Assembly: GCA_940671915.1 (NCBI GenBank)
Contig: CALNVZ010003433.1
Span: 18,990,188 to 19,054,187 of the forward strand
Origin: Paracentrotus lividus
Lineage: Eukaryota > Echinodermata > Echinoidea > Camarodonta > Echinidae
Length of the DNA stretch: 64,000 bases
Direction: 5' to 3'
Both the position numbers and the translations under genes were made by a program. Shown here in pieces: positions 11,040 through 22,943 of the stretch (within the stretch, counting starts at the first letter, position 1; every line of letters starts with the position of its first letter). The notes beneath the pieces were generated by a model. The model was not told the DNA's origin, searched no databases, and was given only the letters and a program-made list of their open reading frames with translations.

Positions 11040-11830
11040 CCGTATGTATTATGCCTAGATCACAGTTCGAGAGGTCCCCGTAAGTTTTGCCCAATCCTGC
11101 GGCTTTTCGTGGATTTAGAAACCTCACGGGTCTCTGATGATTTTTCATTCTACCGCTATTGCGGTCACATATCCTACGGCGCCCGGTCGGTTAAAAGTAT
11201 AAATATGTGGATTGAAATCGAAATACGCCCGTGAAGAGACCGTAAGAGTGCCATTCGGGTGCCGACAGATGTTCTTTCGGTGTCCGCTCTGATGAACACG
11301 GTGGTTATTATAAGGCTGACCAGTGTTCCTATTTGCAGAATTTGCAGAAAAATCGCTAGGGTCCCTTGAGGAACCCTTGGGTGCCCTTTATGGTCCCGCA
11401 GGAAAGCCAAAAGTAAACCCAAAGCATCGCAAGACACTCACCTTTTTTACGATCACATACCCATTCTGGGGCCCGTACGGCGAGTAGAACCGTACATAAT
11501 TGCCATTTTCGGAAGGTGCCTGTCCGGCTCCCTTATGATTGTGCGGGCGCGAGGACTTGTTTCACTACCCGTAGAAAAGCCGGAAAGATCTACTGCATGT
11601 TCTCGATTCTCCCGGCGTTTTCATGAAATCGGTAGGCAGTAGACAACCCGGTAAAAGCCCGTGGAGTCACTGAGGGGCCCGCACAGGCACCTGCAGGTGA
11701 CAGGAAGGGTTCCGCACAGTTTTCCTTTCAATCCTCATTGTAAAAAAATGACTACGGTCTTGCGATGTTTAAGGTTTCCCCTGCGGCTATCCTGCGGCAC
11801 CCTGCCAGGCTCCTGTTGTAAAGTTTTGTC
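11040..11830. repeat. GC-rich block inside the 4.2-kb element
   Basis: A sharp rise in GC content carries many short words such as CCCGTGGAGTC, GCGGC and CCGGC. Its left part (GATCACAGTTCGAGAGG) resembles the inner terminus of the TGGGGCGATCACAGT element at 34,824-36,092, so it may be a decayed relative. No gene is seen; the 87-codon open frame on the minus strand is unsupported. Confidence 0.35.
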
Positions 11831-12880
11831 TTAAGCTCTTTTGGGTATAATTGCATTTAAATTATTTACGTTTCAAACCACAAATACGACATAGAATACT
11901 GTAAAATATAATTTTAAATAAGGCGGTTTTGATCAAAAGACAAATCATTCTATATGAAGTCTGAAAACCATCGACGGTATCACTCAAAGCATGTATATAC
12001 ATGTATATTAAAGACATTTATGTGGGACTTTTTAATATTTTAAAAATCTGAGCCAATATAGAGCACCTTCTCAAATAACTATACATTTTGGAAAATGCTC
12101 CCAATAAATAATGTATTAATGTATTCAGAATGCTCATGATCTTCAGCTATCATTATAGCACTAGCCCGATAATAATTCATGCTGACAATCTCGAAAGAGA
12201 AATTTGACAAATACTAAAAATATGTATACAATATGATTTGGAAAAACTTGTGTGAAAGGCCACCTGGAACCCAGTGGGAATCGGTCAGGCGCCGTCCGGA
12301 CCACGACCGGGTACCTCCTGACGTCCTTGCGGTGCAAGTAAAATCCATCTCAAAGTAGTTTCAGAGTATTTTCCGCGAAGTGAGATACCACCCTTACTCT
12401 TCGTCATTATAATAGAATGAATAAATACATATCCCTAATCATTAAACATATAAGACATACAATCTTAATATGAGGCTCTCAAAGTTGGGCTTACTCTTTC
12501 TTGGGACGCACTGTATAAGAGACAAGAGGAAGTATGTGGAATGTGAGCATGCTCAAGCCCCGCTTTTGTCATCTTGCATAAAGGATATGAATGGCGACAG
12601 TGGCTGCATTTTCAACGAATATTGTTGAAAGACGAATTCTTTCCGTAGGCTAAATACCGGGGTACACAGTTCTTTCATACCAATGTTTTATTGTGTCAAA
12701 TGCGTCTATTTAACTGACCTTAAACATTGCTGCTGTTGATATGAAAAGAACGTAAAATAACTTACCGCCTCGCCTTTATGATTAGTCAAATAAAAATATG
12801 CTTCTTTCTGTTTTTAACAATGGGGGAAATGGGGCGGGCCCGAGCTTGTATACATTCCTATTAAAGCCCTCTCTGATTGG
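11831..12880. other. unassigned interior of the 4.2-kb element
   Basis: AT-rich sequence with no supported coding region or repeat boundary. Confidence 0.4.
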
Positions 12881-12887
12881 CTGGTCA

Positions 12888-12972
12888 AGGAGAACGTAAT
12901 GCCACCCCAAATTAACGTTCTAGATTCAAGGAAAACGTAATTCCACCCCAAGTTAACGTCCTAGATTTGAGA
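12888..12972. repeat. direct repeat with TTAACGTYCTAGATT
   Basis: Two adjacent ~42-base units share AACGTAAT, CCACCCCAA and TTAACGTTCTAGATT. A third related copy, TAACGTTCTAGATTAG, lies at about 13153. Confidence 0.6.
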
Positions 12973-13220
12973 ACGGGAGACCTGACACCGGTAACTGTGG
13001 GAAACGCTCGATTTTGCACACGATATCTCGAAATTTAAACGCTTTCCCAGATGTTTCTAGCAAATACCAGTTTTATACCCTCTTTCCGCTGTACTATCAG
13101 TATGGAGGGTTTGGGGTTTTGAGCTATTTTGAAAATAAAGCCTTTCATAATGCTAACGTTCTAGATTAGCTCCTCCGTAGTCCTGCGAAAACACCCTATT
13201 GTAACAATCTACCCCGTATA

Positions 13221-13826
13221 CACTGTTCGAACGCGGTTTAAAAATTTCGCTTTTTAAAAAAATGTTGGTTTAAAAGTTAAACATTCTTGTTTAATATTTA
13301 AACATTGTTGTTTAAAACTTGAAAAGTGAGGTTTTATAGCCTTAAAAAAAAACCTGTTTAGAGATTAAAGTTTAGATATTAAACAGTTTTGTTTAAACAG
13401 GCCGAGGCAAATGTCACGTGATAGTCATGAGCCAATGGCATCACTCGTTAGCATGTAGGGTAAAATCCGCGCAACATTTCAATCATGGCGAAGGACTTTT
13501 GCCTCACACATTAAATAAGTGCATGTTTAGATGTGTTGGCTCAGTGGAGAGCGTCTGCCTTATAATTGAAGGGTCGTGATTTCCATATCCGGCCGCGTTA
13601 ACCAAAAGTCGGAGCGTTTTTATTTTTGGAGAGAAGCGTTAAACAATACTGCTGATATTTTAAACAACCATTAAACAACAGGTTGTTTAAAGTTTTAAAC
13701 AACAAGAGTGTTAAATTTTAACACAACTACAGGTTGTTAAATTTTTAAACAACGCTGTGCGATTCACCGGTTTACACGCAGTTGTTTAAGATTTTAAACA
13801 ACTTGTTTAATTTTTTTCTAATAGTG
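13221..13826. mobile_element. TA-flanked short element with GTTGTTTAAA words
   Basis: The left end CACTGTTCGAA and right end TTCTAATAGTG are inverted and flanked by TA (13219-13220 and 13827-13828). The interior repeats TTGTTTAAA or TTTAAACAAC many times on both strands. It sits exactly at the centre of a CTACCCCG-TA-CGGGGTAG palindrome of the host element. Confidence 0.65.
13531..13612 (+). mobile_element. tRNA-derived SINE-like sequence
   Basis: TTGGCTCAGTGGAGAGCGTC matches a polymerase III A box. CTGCCTTATAATTGAAGG occupies the anticodon-arm position and GGGTCGTGATTTCCATATCC resembles a decayed B box. Acceptor pairing is absent, so it is not a functional tRNA. It is nested in the 13,221-13,826 element. 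Confidence 0.55.
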
Positions 13827-14033
13827 TACGGGGTAGGTTGTTAAAAAAAAAAAAAATGTCTTCATTAATTAAGCTTTAGTTAATTAGTGTTTACATGTTT
13901 TCAAGTTTTATATGCCTCAGGTTTTAGCAAACATAATAGGCTAACTACAGACCCAAGATGGAGTGTGTGAGTTCTTTCATTAGAATTATCTGGCCCAAAA
14001 TGTGAATTTTGTAACTTCCATCCCCGGTCTCCC

Positions 14034-15655
14034 CTAATCTTAATAAGGAAGTCAGCATATCCATTCCAGTCAGGGTTAAAAAAATGATATTTTATGTACC
14101 GTTTTCCATCTAATTATCATATATGTTAATTTATGCAAATGAGCAAGAAAAATTGCAAAAATTACGAAAAAACACCAGTTCATGGAACTTCAGACATTGC
14201 TCTATTTGAATATGCAGCTTAGAATCAAGAAGCAAAAACTTTATTTTGTCCCAAAAAAGTTCACTTTTCAAAGAATGGCCCTATTACAGTAATATGTTTA
14301 TCTCACAATAACTCCCCTTTCTCAAGTTTCAAGGGGGAGGCATATATATAACACTGACTAGACGAAAAGCATTGCGGAAGCAATTAATTCAAATGTGAAT
14401 TTCGGCATCCTTTCATCGTCTTGTCTTGTCTGTTCAGCTTCTCGGTTACATGGACGAGAATCAGCTATATACGCTTTCTTAAAACCTTACTTCTTCATGT
14501 CTAATGTGGGGTCTCGATTGCGTCCACAGCACGTCCAACCTGTTTTCCGAAAGGTTTCCCGAAACATTATCATGGTAATTTTCTTGCATGGAAGAGGCTT
14601 TCAGGAGTGTTTCAGGAAAAGGGTTTTAATTACAGCTGGTATATGTCATGGTGATGACATGATAATGCAAACAAGTCGCTGAAGATGCACGGGATTTCAT
14701 CGCTTCGTCCAAATTTCGGCCTCGACCAAAATTTGAACCTTTCCCGAAGGCCCAGAAATGTATTGGGACGAAAAAGACAGTAACTGGGATTTTTCAAGAA
14801 TTATGCGGGCAGGAAAAAATTACATCCCGCGTCTTGTCTGTGACCTAGTAAACAGGAGTAGGCTATAATGAAACATTGCTATAATTTTTCCTTCTTATTT
14901 CTCTTTCTTTTCTTAAATTTCTCTATACTGTATCGAATTGCAAAGTTAAAAAAGTGCATCAGTAGTTGTTAGTGGGTTTTTTTTCCTGGGGGGGGGGGGA
15001 GGCAACTTGTATTTCAATCTCATGGTTGCGTTTGCTTTGAAATATCAACGAGCGGATTTTATTTTAGTTTTTTTATACGGTTCATAGTATAGACAAATAT
15101 TAAAAAGTGGGGATGGGGTGGTGATAGTCACCAGCAAGGGCGTACTGATTGGAGATTTTATCGAAGCCTTTTGGAATCGCATATGTGGAGCCGGTGGAGA
15201 GGAGTGGGCATCACTGGCGTAATGAGAAAAATATTGGGGAGAGGGCTGCTCTTCAACTTGTTATTTTATACCTGAAATCAACTGATTTGGTAAGAACAGT
15301 TACACTGAAAAGCTTTTCATTGAACTATGGGAACTCATCAAAACAAACTTGAGAATAAAAGGGAACATTATGAGCTGATATTTCAGATATCTACTCGTAT
15401 TAGACAAATCAATAAATCAAGCAAATTTTTATTTTACTTGTTATTTATAATAAAATATGAAGAAAAAAAATATTCGTTTATGCGCATATGTCATCTTAAC
15501 GAACAAGATTTTTCAAATTTCCTATGAAGAGGGTCGTTTCCTAAATCACATTTACTAGTTTACACGCTAACTCAAAGTTGTTAATATAGTTATACATTTA
15601 TAACTATGTACAATTTGATTTTGGTATCACTACCTTTTATCGCTTTTATTGCATC
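14034..15655. other. unassigned intergenic sequence
   Basis: No gene is supported. It contains a G run at ~14,988 and AT-rich stretches. Confidence 0.4.
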
Positions 15656-15667
15656 ACAATGCCTACA

Positions 15668-15860
15668 TTCAATTCAATTCAATTCAATTCGTTTATTTAA
15701 TAATTTAAAATCAACATATATATTTACAAATCATAGAAGAATAACAATGGTAAATACAATTTAAATGATAAGGGTGCCCCTAAAAGCAAATGCTTGATTA
15801 ATGGGTGAAATGGGAATAAGTTAAATGTAGGCATAAAATAAAAGTAGAGAAACGTAGCTT
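15668..15860 (-). mobile_element. possible 3' end of a non-LTR retrotransposon
   Basis: On the minus strand an AT-rich segment ends in four tandem AATTG units (plus-strand ATTCA units at about 15,668-15,690). A short terminal tandem tail of this kind is common for animal LINEs. No reverse transcriptase is present. Confidence 0.35.
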
Positions 15861-16786
15861 TAGTCACATGTCAATGTATATCTCATCATGGAAATTATAT
15901 AATATGAATTATTATGAATGTTATGAAAAAAAAAAGTTGCCGTGAAATCCAGTTTGCTTTTATCTGGAACATCGACAGTAAGTAAGTGAACAGCAACGTG
16001 TTGATTTTACTGTTTATATTTTTATTTTGGTGTTGACAAATCATAGATTGCATAAAACCATTAACGAGTTCAATTCTTTTAATGTGCCATTTTCGTTATT
16101 TATTTGAATGTTCTTTTGTTTTGATTGTTATTCGGATTTGGCTCTTGTATACATAACCAGAGCTATGCAACGTTCACCAGATCAGCTAGTGTTGAGGATT
16201 TTGCGTTGTGGCCGCAATAACATAGGTAAGAATCCTGGTCACGGCATTTAAAATCGAATTTGGAATAAACAAGATCATGTGCATTATTCTCATGTAGTTG
16301 AAATAATGGAAAGGAAGGTGTACAGACAACTTAAATAACCCTAAATGCCTTCAACAATATTCCTGCCCATCCACATTTACAAATCATTTATCATTCATTT
16401 AATACAGAAAGGCTTGTACATACAGAAATACACGCGTTTTAGCTAAGCTGTAATGCTTATAGCTGGAAAGGGTATCAAAACTTGTTTAAGATTGTGTCCG
16501 AAAAAGAAAATAGATAACAAGTATATAGACCTACAATTACTATGCATGAGCATATACAAATAGCATAATAAACTATAGTAGTCCAATTACGTCGGAGCAT
16601 ATCAATTCTACTCTATGTAAAATGTAAAGTTAACGTATACCAATGAGCGGCATTAAATCGTAATTAAACAAGGCGCGTCCATTATCTAAGAGGCCAGACG
16701 CAACGAATTGACGTTGGAAATACGACTGAGAAGCGCAGAAATCTATACAGCTGGCTGCAATAATAAATTAGCTCACAAAAACTCGC
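15861..16786. other. unassigned intergenic sequence
   Basis: AT-rich sequence with no supported gene or clear repeat boundary. Confidence 0.4.
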
Positions 16787-17146
16787 TTAAGCTGGCGTTC
16801 ACACTGTCCCGATGTTTAGGTGCGATGGTTGTACGAAGGGGTCATTTTTAGGGTTCGGGCAAAGTTTAGAAGGTTACACGATGGCACTATGAATCACACG
16901 CGAAGGTAATATGAAATTTACCCGAGAACACACGAATGTCAACCGACGTCGTTTAGGCATCGCCGGCGCGAATCCAAGATTGCTGAATTGAATATACTCT
17001 GTGGGGCTAATTGTCTTGGGACAATAGAGACTTCATTGTTTGCGCATGGGCTAATACGTTTTACTGAAGAGAGCATCACGTGACCTCCTTATTGTATAAA
17101 TATCTTCACCGGATGCAGACCGCGGGAAATTCAATAGCTGATCATA

Positions 17147-18204
17147 CACTGTCCGTCATAAAGATGGAATGTTATTATTATTTTTTGTTTTTAATTAATT
17201 AATGTATTTATTTATTTATTTTGCCGCTATAGCGACAAGCTTTTGCTCCGGCTTTAATTTCTTGAATATCTTTGTCCCTGCTTATATTTTTCGGGACCCT
17301 GGCTATATTTTGAACATTCTCCAAACCCTTCACAAAGATTTTTTTTTTTGCAAACAAAGTTTTGTCTACCCCCATGATGCTCATTTTTGGTCATTTTTTT
17401 CCTTCTCGTTTTGGGACCACTTTTTGGTTACCCGGCCGATCAAGCCCCCCTCCCCACCTCCCCCAGAAAACGAGTATAAGGTGAACTGTTTATATTGGTT
17501 TTTAAGTTAAATCTAGATTTACGGGGAAAGGCTTGGGTCTCTTGTTAAGGGGGGGGGGGGGTTGAAACAAAAAGTATGATTGATAAAAATTCGAAATATT
17601 GTATTCAACCTTTATGCCAAAAAAAACACACACAAAAAAAGAATCAACCCTTAACCCTTAATTATTATCATTTTCCCTAATTTTCTTTTTAGCCATGATT
17701 GCAAGATTTTAAATGGTAACTATTGATGATATTTTGATTATTATGTTTTGCTGATATTTTACTGTAGAATTTAGGGAAGATAGAAATTTTCATGGTGTAA
17801 AAATGGTTAAAATCAATGTTGAACCCCAATCAATTTAAACTTTGACCCCTCCCCTAGACAAACGAGTCAAGCATGTAACAATATAATTAGATTTAACTTA
17901 AAGAAAAATAACAACTCTACACCTCAGACGTGTTTACTTGGAGTAGGACTGAGGGTGCCTTGGTGGGTCGCGTAAACAAAAAGGGGCCCCAAAATAAAAA
18001 TAAAATGACGAAAAATGGGCATCTTCTGGGGGTTGCAAGCTATTTGGAAGAAAAGTCCCTGGAAAGGATTGAGGGAACGTCCAAGATATAGCCGGGACCC
18101 TGAAAGAGTGAAAGCGGTGACAAACACATTCAAGAAATTCAAGCCAGAAGAACATAGCGTCGTTGGAGCCAGAACAAAATATTCCACCTTTATGACTAAC
18201 AGTG
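17147..18204. mobile_element. TA-flanked foldback element, CACTGTCCGTCATAAAG ends
   Basis: CACTGTCCGTCATAAAG (left) and CTTTATGACTAACAGTG (right) are inverted, with TA outside both. The left ~370 bases are an inverted, diverged copy of the right end (about 17,880-18,204), giving very long arms. The right two-thirds match the copy at 10,060-10,715. Confidence 0.7.
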
Positions 18205-18417
18205 TAATTCATCGAGAGCAAAACAAACTGTACTGTAGAGCTACATTTGTTTTGTCTTTGACTCAAATTGAAATTAAACCTCCCCCCCCCTCCTAGGTAG
18301 GGAGAGGCAGGGGGAAGAAGACAGCTGGTAAACACAGAATTGAGAAACGAAGACTCTAATAACATACAGCAACCAGAGACAGTTTCAGATTGATCGGAAA
18401 CAGTTCAAATGAAAATC

Positions 18418-18440
18418 GGGGGGGGGGGGGGGGGGGGGGG
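18418..18440. repeat. poly-G run
   Basis: An uninterrupted G tract of over 20 bases, a likely sequencing weak point and G-quadruplex former. Confidence 0.8.
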
Positions 18441-18613
18441 GTGGCATCAACACAAATATTGTACATTAATTTTTTTAATGTTTAGAATGTCACCCAATTG
18501 ACTTAGTTTTCTTTTTCAGAGAAAATGAAATTTGACAATTTTGTGTCAAAACCAATTTTGTCAATGTTACTTTGGACAGATTTTAAAAAAAAATCATGGT
18601 ATAATGAGAACGA

Positions 18614-18980
18614 ATGGCAATGATATTAATGATGATGATGGCGGTGGTGGTGGTGGTGCTGTTCACCACCCTTACAATTATCCTTGTCATCTTCATTATC
18701 ATCGTGCATAATCACAACCACCACCTGCATCACCATCGCCATCATCGTCATCATCATCATCATCATCATCATAATCACCATCACCAGCAAATCTACCAAC
18801 CCCTACCAACTTCATAATAATCCCCATCCTCCACTAAGATAAAACAATTATTATCTTCATTACCGCCATCAACAATATATCTCACAATTAACTGCCATCA
18901 CCATCGTGACCATCACCTTCATCAGCATCATCATGAATATGATTGTCATAATCATGTTGTTATTATCAAGTTAACGTTAA
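18614..18980. repeat. GAT/ATC trinucleotide microsatellite
   Basis: An imperfect (GAT)n and (CAT/CAC)n tract. The histidine-rich open frame across it is a repeat artefact. Confidence 0.8.
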
Positions 18981-20002
18981 ATTCTCAACGATGGATGAAA
19001 TGAAGCCTTTTCTGGGGAGAAAATTATTTTGCCTTCAGCTTCGATAGAAAGGATTTTGAAATTACAAATTTGCATTTCATTTTTATCACAGGTCTCGAAA
19101 GAGATGAGATTGGAAAGATGACACTTTAAAAATGAAACAATATACAATGATATAGATGGGGCAAAGAACCTTCTTCCATTCCACAAGACAATTCTGTGTC
19201 ATCATACTGTGCTACGATGGCTACATGATGGCATTGAGAAGGCGTCACAACGTCGTGTTGCCTTCAACTGATCATCGGGCGGGTTCGCGTTTCCCTCGCA
19301 TTGCCTTCGCATTGCCTGCTGCGATGCTCAAACGAACTGAACCTTCGCAACTCCATCGGGAGTTTTTTTTGGCTGCCAAAGATTTTGCCGATGCATCGGA
19401 AGTTGCTGCCGAAGCCTGACAAAACTCCACCGATGGTCATAGTGGTTTTAAGATTGCTAATTATACAGGCTGTATCAAATAAAATGGTAAAGTTGGAAAA
19501 CATTTTGTTTCAGTATAAAAATTAATCACAATCTAATAGTATTCAATATTTCTATAAAGGGGGAACATCAAACATTCTTTAGCATTTACAATTTTAAAAA
19601 AATTTCATTTTGTGTTGTAGATCTTGAGATATGATCACTTTTCTATAATCAAGAAAATCTATTTTGGGCATGCTTTTTCATGGTCTATATAGGTTTTTCA
19701 CATAGTGGCCACGAATTCATTGCTCCGGAAAAATAAATGTGTGTAATATTCATCAGCTCCTCTCCGCACACTTTTTTTTTAAATGTGGTACCAAATACAG
19801 ACATTATTTCAGAAGATGTCATAATTTAATTACTTTTCCCCTATTGTTCCATTCTTTTTGACACAGTCTGTAGTACTTCAAAATGGCCCGATGCTTTTGC
19901 GATGCTTTCGTAATGCCATCGTGTTCAGAGCAAAATATGGGGTTTTCCGCCATCGTGTGTCCATCGCTCCTAACCATCGGGACAGTGTGACGCGGGCTTT
20001 AA

Positions 20003-20920
20003 GAAGACTTCCCTGCAGCTGGAATGGTATTGTCCGTTCGGTTCAGCAATCTACTCGTACGTGGAGATGAAAGAAATTGATGAACTTTTATCATGTTGTT
20101 AGTTAATAGATTCTCCAGACCAGAAGGAGGAAATACACATTTGGGCAAGCTTATAACATTATTGTGATGAAGTTGTAATCAGAATCTTTATTTCACATAG
20201 ATTGATGTTCCAAACGATTATTGATATAAGTAGTGATCTAGTCACCTCTTGCGAAGAAGCCGTCCACATGCGATATGCATGTGATATGCGGAAATATCGA
20301 CCCATCGAGTAAAGAATCTATTGTGATAATGTTCAAAGTGACAGGACTTTTTCTTAACTAATCGAAATGAATGTACCATCTTTGGAAAGCTGAGAATTCA
20401 AGCTTTTAAAAACTGCTTGATCATTAAGCTGTAATATAATTATGCGTTATCCAGGAAGATGATTATGTGGCGTATGAGCTATTTTGAGAGCAAAATTGGC
20501 CATATTGTACAGGAATTTGATCTGACTAGGATTTCGAATTGACACAAGTGACAGGACTTTTTTTCTCTTTGCAATAAGTTATTCCTATTTTTGAAAAAAT
20601 CAGACTCTTAGCGTATTTATTCAAGTTGATCATTTCTTTGAAAAGGTAGTTGCTCGCCATAATCAAGAAAACAAAGTGAAAAAACTGTGCAAAATACAAA
20701 ATGTCTATGGGCAGCGTTCGCTTTGCGTAGAGTGATAGCGCCCTCTTCCTCTTAAGTTTACAACTAGAATTGATATGGAATAAACACTCTACGATACGGT
20801 CATGACGGTATATTATACAGAGCTATTTATCGAAAAGATTCGATCCATATAATATCGTCATCACTCAGCAGTCCACATGTCGAAGTGCTATTTGAAAACT
20901 TCTTTCACTAGGTGTCTCTG
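20003..20920. other. unassigned sequence with repeated TGACAGGACTTTTT
   Basis: AAGTGACAGGACTTTTTT-type words occur at about 20,337 and 20,550, each followed by CTT/CTC and an AATCRR context. Otherwise nothing is seen. Confidence 0.4.
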
Positions 20921-21773
20921 CAAGGCCTACCCTAGGAGCCAAGGGCCTTTAATCAGAATTTTTGCTGGGGAAGGTTTGAAGGTCCTATCTAGATTAAAAT
21001 TTTGCACTGATTCCAAAAATGCCACTCTTATCGACCGCAGGGGCGACACTTTGGCCATTTTGGTCAATTTTTGACCAAAAATGACCATTTTGGTCACTTG
21101 TGGTCAAGCCGATTTTATTTTCATAATTTTGGCCGATAAATGGAATTTTAAAAACCTATCTGATGTAAAAATATGCGCTGATTCTAGAAAAACTGGTTTT
21201 ATTGACTCTGTGTGTCATTAAAGGGGTCATTTTGGTCAATTTTGGCCAAAAAATGGAATTTTTTATTAACTGCATGCAGAAAATTCACATTATTACAACA
21301 CTATATTTGAGGCCTGAGGTATAATTAATTTCAATTCCCCCCCCCCCCATGCAATTGGCCTATATTTTTGTTCTCATTCTCTTTCCTTCAAATTCGACAC
21401 AGGACTATTTGTATATTTTGTTGCAAGTTACATAATCATAGTGGCAACCATAGTTCAATGAAGTCTGAAACTTGCCTGCGACGCAAGATGAAGGCACTTG
21501 TGACGCGCGTTGAAGGCAAGACGACTGTAGGTCTTGCGTCTGTCTTGCCACTTCGTACGTCCATGCACATTGCCTGTGCAATGATTGTGCATCAAACGTG
21601 CGTTTATTTTAACATCAAACCCCACCAGAATCGCACGATTGACATTCAAGCACTTGTAATGCAGGCACGTTGGAGGTGCGTGCGATGTGCCTGCATCGTG
21701 CAATGCAGTCGATCGTAGAATCCAATCGCAATTTATTGGACATGTCGAATATCTTCTAAGAGTTGTACCATCG

Positions 21774-22034
21774 ACGTGCGTGTCTGAAAATCGTGCAACG
21801 CTACGAATTTTCTAGCGGAATCCGTCGTAGGAGTTGCACGTCGATGGTACGGCGAGTTGTGACCGCCGCATTATTCAACTTCTGCGATTCTTGCAATTCT
21901 ATAGTAAGGTATTGTAAAAACTTCTGCACGTCGTACATGCAAATTACCTGCGAGGTACCTCCGCTGCACGAATTTCTACGAAATCCATCGTAGGGAGTTG
22001 CACGTCGAAGGTACGGCGAGTTGTGACCGCCGCA
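21774..22034. mobile_element. two truncated GCGGCGGTCACAAC-type MITE right ends
   Basis: Two consecutive right ends (TACGGCGAGTTGTGACCGCC plus GCA, then TTA) finish at 21,870 and 22,034. Interiors share GGAGTTGCACGTCGA and TTGTAAAAACTT with the complete copies. Left ends are missing. Confidence 0.65.
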
Positions 22035-22081
22035 TTATCTGTGTCTTAGCAGTTGTCATCAATTCGTTTGCAAGACAGTTA

Positions 22082-22325
22082 TGCGGCGGTCACAACTCGC
22101 CGTACCTTCGACGTGCAACTCCCTACGACGGATTTCGTAGAAAATCGTGCAGCGGGGTACCTCGCAGGTACAATGCACGTACGACGTATAGGAGGTTTTT
22201 ACAATACCCTTACTAAGAAACGCAGAATCGCAGAAGTTGACAGGACCTGTGCGTGCATTGCACATGCAACGCAGGCTACGTCGATGGCACGTGCCCCGTA
22301 GGCTACGACGAGTTTGACCGCCGCA
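22082..22325. mobile_element. GCGGCGGTCACAAC MITE, complete copy
   Basis: TGCGGCGGTCACAACTCG starts it and the inverted CGAGTTTGACCGCCGCA ends it, with TTA on both sides (22,079-22,081 and 22,326-22,328). A 3-base TTA duplication suggests the PIF/Harbinger group, an inference from duplication length only. No coding capacity. Confidence 0.75.
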
Positions 22326-22417
22326 TTAGTTGACCAATCTGTGGACACCACCACCATTACAGTTATCATGGTTATGCATCTCGATGACCAAAATCAGGGA
22401 GCCGGCTAGAAGCATTA

Positions 22418-22943
22418 TTAGTCAGTCAATCTCTTTAAACTAGCGAAATCCTTCACTTCACTTATTAGCAAGGGCCTTTCTAACCTTGAAGGGGCATTCA
22501 TATATCCCTGAAGGAATGAGTTTGTACCATTGCCCAAGAGGGAGAGGTTTAGCATGTGATTCTTCACTTCACTAGGTATCGTTTTATCTTCTGCTAGAAA
22601 GCACAGTTCAGTATTATTCTTCAAAGACTGGGCAAAAGGAATCATTTCTGGTGACAATATCTTGCACTCGTTCAAGTGTCCATGAAACTTCTTGGTCTTG
22701 GACATACTAAGTTCATGGCTTGGATCGGGACCTGTCATAAAGAGGTGAACGACTAATGGTGCTTAAAGTTGTTCCCTGATTTTGGTGGAAGAATGCAATG
22801 ATTGTTCGTCGACATGCTGCATTAGAAAAGGTTGTTGCATTCAGATGAATTAATGACCTCACCAGCAGACACCATGAATAATTCCAGGATGAAGTGTATC
22901 CCTGTACAATATCCAAAGATAGTATATACATGTGTACAAGCAC
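22418..22943 (-). pseudogene. unidentified coding-like remnant in the repeat
   Basis: A 106-codon minus-strand frame (MTGPDPSHELSMSKTKK...) has ordinary protein-like composition (PSEVKNHMLNLSLLGNG, RPLLISEVKDF). The adjoining upstream frame gives SAGEVINSSECNN and RRTIIAFFHQNQGTTLS. The pair is duplicated at about 30,399-30,924, where the frame is not intact. No family is recognised. It could be a captured host exon or part of the element's own gene. Confidence 0.35.

Larger units (their letters stand above)
9857..14033. mobile_element. 4.2-kb TIR element with dispersed CTACCCC-type word
   Basis: Inverted termini of 24 bases begin GGGAGACCGGGGATGG (9857) and end CCATCCCCGGTCTCCC (14033). The inner part of the terminus, GGGGATGGAAGTTACA, recurs in variant form inside as GTTACAACCTACCCC and relatives at about 9886, 10812, 10825, 10844, 11029, 13199 and 13828, on both strands. 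No clear target duplication was seen. No transposase is recognised. Younger elements are nested inside. Confidence 0.6.
16791..19998. mobile_element. 3.2-kb TTAA-flanked element
   Basis: The ends GCTGGCGTTCACACTGTCCC and GGGACAGTGTGACGCGGGCT are imperfect inverted repeats that continue inward through CGATGKTTAGG and GCGATGG. TTAA lies outside both ends (16787-16790 and 19999-20002), as in Kolobok or piggyBac families. CGATGG or CCATCG recurs near both ends. No transposase is recognised. It carries the foldback at 17,147-18,204. Confidence 0.6.

Noticed and set aside
18614-18817. Histidine-rich frame that could suggest a metal-binding peptide
   Set aside because: It is a translation of the CAT/CAC microsatellite.
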